From assembly GCF_000026105.1 (NCBI RefSeq), contig NC_008027.1, positions 740,501 through 804,500 of the forward strand: DNA of 64,000 bases, written 5' to 3'. The position numbers and the translations under genes were made by a program. The DNA is from Pseudomonas entomophila L48. Lineage in GTDB: Bacteria; Pseudomonadota; Gammaproteobacteria; Pseudomonadales; Pseudomonadaceae. Positions 25,182 through 33,900 of the stretch are shown here, piece by piece. The stretch's first letter is position 1, and the number at the start of each line of letters is the position of its first letter. The notes below the pieces were generated by a model. That model saw only the letters and a list, made by a program, of their open reading frames with translations, had not been told where the DNA came from and did not search any database.

Positions 25182-26218
25182 ACACCCCGCTGGACTTCCA
25201 GGGCTGGCTGCCCATCCGCCTCTGGCAAGGCGATACCGGCTGGCGGGTGGACTGGTGCTGGTTCGGCGAGCGGCGCTTGGCCCGGCCATTCTTCCGCGAC
25301 GATGTCGACCTGGCGCTGCGCCTGCCGTTCAACCAGGCCATGCGCCGCGAAACCGATGTCCAGGCGCTGCTCGACTGGCACGCGCGCAGCCCGGGCCTGA
25401 GCCCCTCGGCCCTGGTGTTCCACGCCTCGCGCTGCGGTTCGACCCTGGTCGCCCAGTTGCTGGCCAGCCAGGCCCGCAACATCGTGTTGTCCGAACCTCC
25501 GCCGCTGGACAACCTGTTGCGCGCCGCACGCCAGGACCCGGCCGCCGCAACCTGGCAAGCCGAGGCCCTGCGCGCCCTGTGCTCGGCCTACGGCCAGCGC
25601 CGCCGAGGCGACGAGCAACAACTGCTGATCAAGCTCGACGCCTGGAATATCTTCGACGCACCGTTGCTGACGGCGCTATACCCCGACGTGCCCCGGGTGT
25701 TCCTCTACCGCGACCCGCTGGAAATCGTCGTCTCGCAACTGCGCCAGGCGGGCATGCACCGTGTGCCGGGGCTGCTCGGCGCTTCGGGCCTCGACAGCCT
25801 GTTGCCTGACCCTCAAACCATGGGCACGGTGGAATACACCTGCCGGCTGATTGGCGAAATCCTCGCGGCTGGCCTAGCGTTGTGCGAACGCCACGGTGGC
25901 ATCGCGGTGAACTACAGCGAATTGCCCGATGCTGTCTGGGGCCGCCTCGGGCCGCTGTTCGATATCCAGCCGGGCGATGTGGCAGGCCTGCGCTGTGTCG
26001 CGGCCTTCGACGCCAAGCAACCGGCCATGAACTTCAGCGCTGACAGCCAGCGCAAGCGCGAAGCGGCCAGCGACGAAATACGCGCTGCAGTCGCCCGTTG
26101 GGCCCAGGCGCCCTACAACGCGTTGGAATCCATACGGTTGCGAAACGTCCAGGAAATGGCGTCAAACGACCTCGAACGGGTGTTTGAGAAAAAAGTTGAA
26201 GAGACCCTGCGTAGATAG
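25169..26218 (+). CDS. Sulfotransferase family protein (PAPS-dependent)
   Basis: A 349-residue protein with the sulfotransferase P-loop-like motif LVFHASRCGSTLVAQLL (5'-phosphosulfate binding) and the 3'-phosphate motif VFLYRDPLEIVVSQLRQ. The ATG at 25169 has GGAG six bases upstream and sits inside the end of the hydroxylase gene; ATGs at 25157 and 25178 are alternatives. Such enzymes move a sulfuryl group from PAPS to a hydroxyl or amine. Its coupling to a beta-hydroxylase hints that a new hydroxyl might be sulfated (inference). A stand-alone APS kinase gene, which makes PAPS, lies at 37041. Confidence 0.82.
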   Translation: MASMNTPLDFQGWLPIRLWQGDTGWRVDWCWFGERRLARPFFRDDVDLALRLPFNQAMRRETDVQALLDWHARSPGLSPSALVFHASRCGSTLVAQLLASQARNIVLSEPPPLDNLLRAARQDPAAATWQAEALRALCSAYGQRRRGDEQQLLIKLDAWNIFDAPLLTALYPDVPRVFLYRDPLEIVVSQLRQAGMHRVPGLLGASGLDSLLPDPQTMGTVEYTCRLIGEILAAGLALCERHGGIAVNYSELPDAVWGRLGPLFDIQPGDVAGLRCVAAFDAKQPAMNFSADSQRKREAASDEIRAAVARWAQAPYNALESIRLRNVQEMASNDLERVFEKKVEETLRR

Positions 26219-26327
26219 TGGCTATCTGCCTTGTTCTTCGGCTACGCTGCTGCAGATTGTGTAGGACAATTCACTTGGATGTGCGCCCCTCACCATGGGG
26301 TAACCTTACGCAGGGAAGCCATACCCG

Positions 26328-26822
26328 ATGTCCATCCCCGAGGTGAACCTCCGTCCCATCACGGACGCCGACCGCCCATTCCTGCGCACACTCTATGGCA
26401 CCACCCGTGCCGCCGAAATGGCCCTGCTGCCGTGGCCGCAGGCCGCCATCGATGCTTTCCTCGACCAACAGTTCCAGGCCCAACACGACCACTATCAGGA
26501 GCAGTTCGCCGGCGCCGACTTCTTCGTCATCGAAGCGGCGGGCGAGCTCATCGGCCGTGCCTACCTGCACTGGGCCGACGACCACGTGCAGTTCATCGAC
26601 ATGGCCCTGCTGCCCGCCTGGTGCGGCCGCGGCATCGGCAGCCGGCTGCTTGGCCAGTGGCTGGCGCGAGCCGATGCCGACGGGCTCAGCGCCGGCCTGC
26701 ATGTCACCCCTCACAACCCGGCCTTGCAGCTCTACCAGCGCTGCGGGTTCGAGGTGGTCGGCGAAACCGGCCTGTCCCTGAAGATGCGCCGAGCGGCGCT
26801 CACCCCTGCCATTCGTGCCTGA
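26328..26822 (+). CDS. GNAT-family N-acetyltransferase
   Basis: A 164-residue single-domain GNAT with the acetyl-CoA loop LPAWCGRGIGSRLLGQWLA and the closing NPALQLYQRCGFEVVGETG. It is spaced 109 bases after the sulfotransferase and 12 bases before the next small gene, so it belongs to the tail-collar/adhesin subset of the locus. GNATs with similar neighbours are common beside tail-collar genes; the acetylated target is unknown. Confidence 0.85.
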   Translation: MSIPEVNLRPITDADRPFLRTLYGTTRAAEMALLPWPQAAIDAFLDQQFQAQHDHYQEQFAGADFFVIEAAGELIGRAYLHWADDHVQFIDMALLPAWCGRGIGSRLLGQWLARADADGLSAGLHVTPHNPALQLYQRCGFEVVGETGLSLKMRRAALTPAIRA

Positions 26823-26834
26823 AGGATCAGCCCC

Positions 26835-27143
26835 ATGCATGCCATGCCCACGTTTGACGACTTGCAACAGGCCACCGGCAGCCACTTCCAGCTGTGGGTC
26901 AGCGACGACCAGGCGCTCGAGGCGCAATTGCTGGCCGTGACCGAAGGCCAGGCCATGTCGCGGCGCCATCAGCGTTATGCGGCGGAATTCGCCTTGCCGG
27001 CCGGCACGGTCCTGCCGCAAGCGGTATTCCGCCTGTCGCCGCCAGGCGAGCCGGGCTGGCTGCTATTGATGACCCCGGTAAGCCCCGAAAGCGATGGGCG
27101 CCCGGTGCTTGAAGCGATTTTTCACGTTGACCGGCCGCTCTGA
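26835..27143 (+). CDS. Small DUF6916-like protein
   Basis: A 102-residue cytoplasmic-looking protein, MHAMPTFDDLQQATGSHFQL at the start and LEAIFHVDRPL at the end. LPQAVFRLSPPGEPGWLLLM resembles the DUF6916 family often found next to tail-collar genes outside phages. It has no signal peptide or catalytic motif that I can see. Family assignment is from memory of the pattern. Confidence 0.65.
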   Translation: MHAMPTFDDLQQATGSHFQLWVSDDQALEAQLLAVTEGQAMSRRHQRYAAEFALPAGTVLPQAVFRLSPPGEPGWLLLMTPVSPESDGRPVLEAIFHVDRPL

Positions 27144-27218
27144 GGGCGTCCACCACACGCGTCATTTCCAGTGGGCCATGAGGCCCGTCTTCGAAGTGTT
27201 GTCAAAGGAGAGCAGCAA

Positions 27219-27809
27219 ATGAGTGAGCCGTTCCTCGGTCAGATCACCTTGTTCGCAGGCAACTTCGCCCCTCGGGGTTGGGCCTTCTGCCAAGGTCAGC
27301 TTCTGAGCATCGCCCAGAACACCGCGTTGTTCTCGATTCTCGGGACGACCTACGGTGGCAATGGCCAGACCACCTTCGCACTGCCGGACCTGCGTGGCCG
27401 GGCGCCTATCCAGCAAGGGACGGGGCCGGGGTTGCCGAATGTCGTGCTCGGGGAGGTGGCGGGTGCCCCAACGGCCACCCTGACCTCACTGAACATGGCA
27501 TCGCAACCCGTGAGCATTCCGGCCAGCACGGTGTCGGTCGCCATCCCGGCGGCAGAGGGCGAGGCCGACCTGCCTGCGCCTTCGACCAGTGGCGTGCTGG
27601 CCAAGCCCAAGGACACCACGGGGTCCGGCGCGGCGATCGACATCTATGCCTCGACCGCCAGCGACACGACGCTCAAACCGTTCAGCCTCACCATACCGGC
27701 CAGTACCGGTGCGACCACGGGGCAAAGCCAGCCCTTCTCGATCCGTAACCCTTACCTGGGCATCAACTTCATCATCGCAGTAGAAGGGCTGTTCCCGTCC
27801 CGCAACTGA
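27219..27809 (+). CDS. Tail-collar domain protein (MdpB-like)
   Basis: A 196-residue protein with the phage tail-collar fold: MSEPFLGQITLFAGNFAPRG at the N terminus, WAFCQGQLLSIAQNTALFSI, LGTTYGGNGQTTFALPDLRG, and a C-terminal NPYLGINFIIAVEGLFPSR. It has no phage neighbours. Genes of this kind (MdpB of Microcystis-type clusters) occur in bacteria beside sulfotransferases, hydroxylases and surface proteins. Ribosome site AAAGGAG is eight bases before the ATG. Role unknown; a secreted or surface fibre component is plausible. Confidence 0.85.
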   Translation: MSEPFLGQITLFAGNFAPRGWAFCQGQLLSIAQNTALFSILGTTYGGNGQTTFALPDLRGRAPIQQGTGPGLPNVVLGEVAGAPTATLTSLNMASQPVSIPASTVSVAIPAAEGEADLPAPSTSGVLAKPKDTTGSGAAIDIYASTASDTTLKPFSLTIPASTGATTGQSQPFSIRNPYLGINFIIAVEGLFPSRN

Positions 27810-27947
27810 GGCCGGGCAGGTAGCAAGCAGGACTGCGGGGCGCACATCGGCGCCCCGTCGTCCGTTCAGGATTTCCCAACAAGAACAGGCCGTCCTCACC
27901 CGCAAGGGCGGCACGCACAACCAGCCCCAGGGCTGAGCGAGGGCATC

Positions 27948-30900
27948 ATGGCATTCTGGAAACGCGGCAAGGACACCCACACACCCAACGTTTCCACGAG
28001 CCGCCCGAGCCTTATCCAGGCCCTGGAGCCGCGCATGATGTTCGACGCCTCGGTGGGCGTGGTCGCCGACCAGGGCGCCCAGGCGGTCGAAGCCGCCGCG
28101 GCCGCCAGCGTGGCCAAGGACACCAGCGCCGCCAGCGATGCGGCCAGCAGCCGCGACAGCGCCACCCATGAACCCGTCCACGAGGCGGCACCGGCCAGCG
28201 CGCCGGTCACGGCGGCCTCGGGCAACCACCACGAAGTGGTGTTCATCGACTCCGCCGTCAGCGACTACCAGAAGCTCATTGCCGGCTTGCCCGCCGGCGT
28301 CGAGGTGGTGGTGCTGGACAACGGCAAGGACGGTTTCAAGCAGATCGCCGACTACCTCAACGGCCGCAGCGACGTCACCTCGGTCGACATTATCAGCCAC
28401 GGCGACCAGGGCTATGTGTACCTGGCCGGCAACGCCATCTGGGCCAACCAGCTGGCCAGCCATGGCGCGGACCTCGCCCGCATCGGCGCGAGCCTGGCGC
28501 CGGGCGGCGATATCCGTTTCTTCGCCTGCAACACCGGGGCCGGCAGCGACGGCCAGTTGTTCGTCAACGAGGTGGCGCGGCTCAGCGGCGCCGATGTGGG
28601 TGCCTCGTCCGATTCCACCGGCAACCGCGCCGGCGAGGACTGGACGCTGGAGACCGTCTCGGGCGTGGTGGCCAGCGGCGTGGGCGTGCAGCGTGGCGAC
28701 CTGTCGGCGTTCAGCACGTCGCTGGCCACCATCACGGTCACCAGCAAGAACGCCTCGCTCATTTCGGCCGGCGATGGCGGGGTGACCCTGGCCGAAGCCA
28801 TCCAGGCCGCGAACACCGACACCTCGGTGGACGGTTCCGCCGCCGGCAGCGGCGCCGACATCATCGTGTTCCACCAGAGCCTGAAAGGGGAGACCATCCG
28901 CTGGACGACGTCTTCGCCGCTGCTGGTGACCAGCAACATCACCATCAACGGCGATGTCGACGGTGATGGCAAGGGCGACATCATCTTCAGCGGCGACGCC
29001 AATGACAACGGCATGCGCGACGCCGCGGACGCGTCGGGCCTGCAAAGCAATGGCGGTGGCGTGCTGACCGTGCGCAACCTGGATTTCCGCTATTTCTCCA
29101 GCAACATCGCCGGCGGCGCGATCCGTGCCTTTGGCGGCTCCATCACGGTCGAAGACTCCAACTTCCAGGAGAACTACGGCACGGTGATCAACTCGGCGAC
29201 CTCGGTGGGGTCCACCGTGGTGGTGCGCAACACCACGATCCACGACAACAACACCAGCATCCTCGGCGGCAGCGGCATGTCGACCCTGGTGCGCCTGGGC
29301 GGCGTCAACAACCATGTGCTGGAAAACGTCGCCATCTACAACAACACCGGCACCTACGGCGCTACGGGCAACGTGGCGGCTGGTTCGATCATCGTGCTGG
29401 GCAACAGCGGCGGCACGGTGCGCATCACCAACAGCACCGTGGCCAACAACGTGTTCCTCAACACCAGCACCGGCAGCATCACCTCGGGTGGCCTTGGTTG
29501 GGCCAGTGGCCAGGCCGGCACGGTGACGGTGCAAAACAGCATCTTCACCGGCAACACGGTCAACGGCGCTGCCCTTGATGCCGCTACCAACGGCGGCGTC
29601 GGCGGCGGCTACACCAGCACCACCAACCTGATCGGCGCCTCGGTCAACTTCGTCAACACCGCCACGGGCGACTACCGGTTGGCCAGCACCGCCAGCAACG
29701 CCATCGACCAGGGCACCCTCGCCGGCGCGCCGCTCACCGACCTGCGCGGCTTCGACCGGCCCCGTGGCGCTGGTGTCGATATCGGCGCCTACGAGGTGCT
29801 GTACTCGGCGCCACCGGTGGTCGACCTGGACACCGGCAACGGCGGCAACGACAGCACGGTCAACTTCACCGGCAGCCCGGTGGCCATCGTGCCGAACATC
29901 AGCCTCACCCAGACCGACGGCGACACCCAGGTCAGCGGCGCGACACTCAACCTGAGCGGCGTGCTCGACGGCGGCAACGAAACCCTGTCGCTCAGCGCCG
30001 GGCAGATCGCCACGGCGGCCAGCTACGGCATCACCATCAGCGGCTCTGGCACCACGGTGCTGTCGCTCAGCGGCGTGGCCACCCTGGCCCAGTACCGCTC
30101 GATCCTCGCCGTGGTGGCCTACGGCAACAGCACCGGGGCCTACACCAGCGGCACCCGCAGCGTGACGGTCAGCGTCAACGACGACATGGGCAGCACTACC
30201 CGCACTGCCTCGGTGGTGGTCCAGCCGCCCAATGCCGCGCCGGTGATCGCCAACCTCAACGGCGACAGCCAGACCTACACGCAGGGTGCTGGCGCCGTGC
30301 TGCTCGACAGCGGCAGCAATGCCACGGTCACCGACAGCGACTCGGCCGATTTTTCCGGCGGCAACCTGACCGTGGCGGTCAGCGCCAATGGCGTGGCCGG
30401 CGAGGACGTGCTGGGCATTCGCAACCAGGGCAACGGCGCCGGGCAGATCGGCGTCAGCGGCAACATCGTCAGCTACGGCGGCGTGGCCATCGGCACCTAT
30501 ACCGGAGGCACCGGCGGCGCCAACCTGGTGCTGACGTTCAATAGCAGCGCCACGGCGGCGGCGGTCCAGGCCGTGGTGCGCAACCTCACCTACGACAACA
30601 GCAATGCCGCCAACAGCATCGGCCAGGCCACCCGCACCCTGTCGGTCACGGTCAACGATGGCGATGGCGGCACCTCGAGCGCGGCGTCGGTATCGGTGGC
30701 CATCCACGAGACCGTCCCACCCACCGCCACCATCACCCTCAGCGACTCGGCGCTGAAAGTGGGCGAGACCGCGACGGTGACCATCACCTTCAGCGAGGTG
30801 GTCAGCGGCTTCACCAACGCCGACCTGACCGTGGCCAACGGCACCCTGAGCGCGGTGTCCAGCAGCGACGGCGGCAAGACCTGGACCGCCACCTTCACCC

Positions 30901-33900
30901 CGACCAACAACCTCACCAACGCCAGCAACGTCATCACCCTGAACAACGCGGGCGTCACCGACCTGGCCGGCAACGCGGGCGCCGGCACCACCAGCTCGGC
31001 CAACTACAGCATCGACACCGTGCGCCCGACGGCGACCATCGTGGTCAGCGACAGCAACCTGGCCGTCGGCGAAACTTCGCTGGTGACCATCACCTTCAGC
31101 GAGGCGGTGACCGGCTTCACCAATGCCGACCTGAGCGTGGCCAACGGCACCTTGAGCGCGGTGTCCAGCAGCGACGGCGGTATCACCTGGACGGCCACCT
31201 TCACCCCGACCAGCAACATCACCGACGCGACCAACCTCATCACCCTGGACAACACCGGGGTGCTCGACCTGGCCGGCAACGCCGGCACCGGTACCACCAA
31301 TTCGAACAACTACGCCATCGACACCCAGCGCCCGACCGCCACCCTCGTGGTGGCCGACAACAGCCTGAGCGTGGGTGAGACGTCGCTGGTGACCATCACC
31401 TTCAGCGAGGCGGTGACCGGCTTCACCAATGCCGACCTGACCGTGGCCAACGGCACCTTGAGCGCGGTGTCCAGCAGCGACGGTGGCATCACCTGGACGG
31501 CGACCTTCACCCCGACCAGCGCCATCACCGATGCGACCAACGTCATCACCCTGGACAACACCGGGGTGACCGATAGCGCTGGCAACGCAGGCACCGGCAG
31601 CACCAACTCGAACAACTACGCCATCGACACCGTGCGCCCGACCGCGACCCTCGTGGTGGCCGACAGCAACCTGAAGATCGGTGAGACATCGCTGGTGACC
31701 GTCACCTTCAGCGAGGCGGTGAGCGGCTTTACCAACGCCGACCTGACCGTGGCCAACGGCACCTTGAGCGCGGTGTCCAGCAGCGACGGTGGCATCACCT
31801 GGACGGCGACCTTCACCCCGACCAGCAACATCACCGACACGACCAATGTCATCACCCTGGACAACACCGGGGTGACCGACACTGCCGGCAATGCCGGCAG
31901 CGGCACCACCGACTCGAACAACTACGCCATCGACACCCAGCGCCCGACCGCGACCATCGTGCTGGCCGACGCCAACCTGACCGTGGGCGAGACCACCACG
32001 GTGACCATCACCTTCAGCGAAGCGGTGAGTGGCTTCACCCTGGCCGACCTGGCGGCGCCCAACGGTACCCTGAGCGGGCTGTCCAGCAGCGACGGCGGTA
32101 TTACCTGGACGGCCACTTTCACCCCGACGATCAACGTGCAGGACGCCACCAACGTCATCACCCTGAACAACACCGGGGTGGCCGACCTGGCCGGCAACGT
32201 CGGTGCCGGCACCACCAACTCCGCCAACTTCACGGTCAACACCCTGCAACCCACGGCGACGGTGGTGGTGAGCAACCCCGCCCTGCGCGTGGGCGACACC
32301 AGCCTGGTGACCATCACCTTCAGCGAGGCGGTGAGCGGCTTCACCAATGCCGACCTGACCGTGGCCAACGGCAGCCTGAGCGCGGTGTCCAGCAGCGATG
32401 GCGGCATCACCTGGACCGCCACCTTCACCCCGACCAACAACATCACCGATGCGACCAACCTGATTACCCTCGACAACAGCGGCGTGGTCGGTGCGAGCAG
32501 TGGCAACGCCGGCTCCGGTAGCACTGATTCGAACAACTACGCCATCGATACCCAGCGCCCGACCGCCACCCTCGTGGTGGCCGACAGCAACCTGGCCATC
32601 GGCCAGACCTCGCTGGTGACCATCACCTTCAGCGAGGCGGTGACCGGCTTCACCAACGCCGACCTGACGATCGCCAATGGCACCTTGAGCGCGGTGAGCA
32701 GCAGCGACGGTGGTGTGACCTGGACCGCGACCCTGACTCCGGCCGCCGGCATCACCGACACCAGCAACCTGATCACCCTGGACAACACCGGCGTGACGGA
32801 TATCGCGGGCAATGCCGGCACCGGCAGTACCGATTCGAACAACTACGCCGTCGACAGCCAGCGCCCGACCGCCACCATCGTGATTGCCGACCCCAACCTG
32901 ACGGCAGGGGAGACCACCACGGTGACCTTCACCTTCAGCGAGGCGGTGAGCGGTTTCACCAACGCCGACCTGACGGTGGCCAACGGCACCCTGAGCGCCG
33001 TGAGTAGCAGCGACGGCGGTATCACCTGGACCGCCACCTTCACCCCGAATGCCGGGGTGCGGGACCTCAGCAACGTGATCACCCTGAACAACACCGGTAT
33101 CGCCGACCTGGCCGGCAACGCCGGGACCGGCACCACCTCGTCGGCCAACTACACGGTCGACACCCTCGTGCCCACGGCCACCGTCGTGGTTGCCGACACA
33201 GCCCTGCGCGCAGGCCAGACCAGCCTGGTGACCATCACCTTCAGCGAAGCGGTGAGCGGCTTCACCCTGGCCGACCTGAGCGTGGCCAACGGCACCCTGA
33301 GCGGGCTGAGCAGCAGCGATGGCGGTATCACCTGGACCGCGACCCTCACGCCCACCGGCAACGTCGAGGACGCCAGCAACCTGATCACCTTGGACAACAC
33401 CGGCGTGGTCGGCGCGGCCTCCGGCAACGCCGGGGTGGGCAGCACCGATTCCAACAACTACGCCATCGACAGCCGCGCCCCCAGCGTGACCAGCGTCGGC
33501 GGCCCGGTGGGCGTCGCCTACAACGCCGGCGACACGCTGGTGTTCGTGGTCAACGCCAGCGAGGCGGTGCAGGTGGCCGGTTCGCCACGCCTGGCCCTGG
33601 ACATCGGCGGGCACACGGTGTTCGCCGACCTGGTGGCCGGGGCGGGCACCACCACCCTGGTGTTCCAGTACACCGTCCAGCCCGGCGACAACGACAGCGA
33701 CGGCATCACCGTCACCGGGCTCAGCGCCAATGGCGCGACCCTGACCGACGCCGCCGGCAACGCCATGAACCTGACCCTCAACGGCGTGGCCGACACCCAC
33801 CAGGTGCTGGTCGACACCCAGGCGCCGACGGCGGTCGGCATCGTCACCCTCGACCCCTCGCCAAGCAACGCCCAGAGCGTGCGCTTCACGGTGACCTTCA

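Noticed and set aside
26328-27809. A prophage or tailocin around the tail-collar gene
   Set aside because: No sheath, baseplate, tape-measure, lysis or regulatory phage genes lie nearby; neighbours are modification and export genes.
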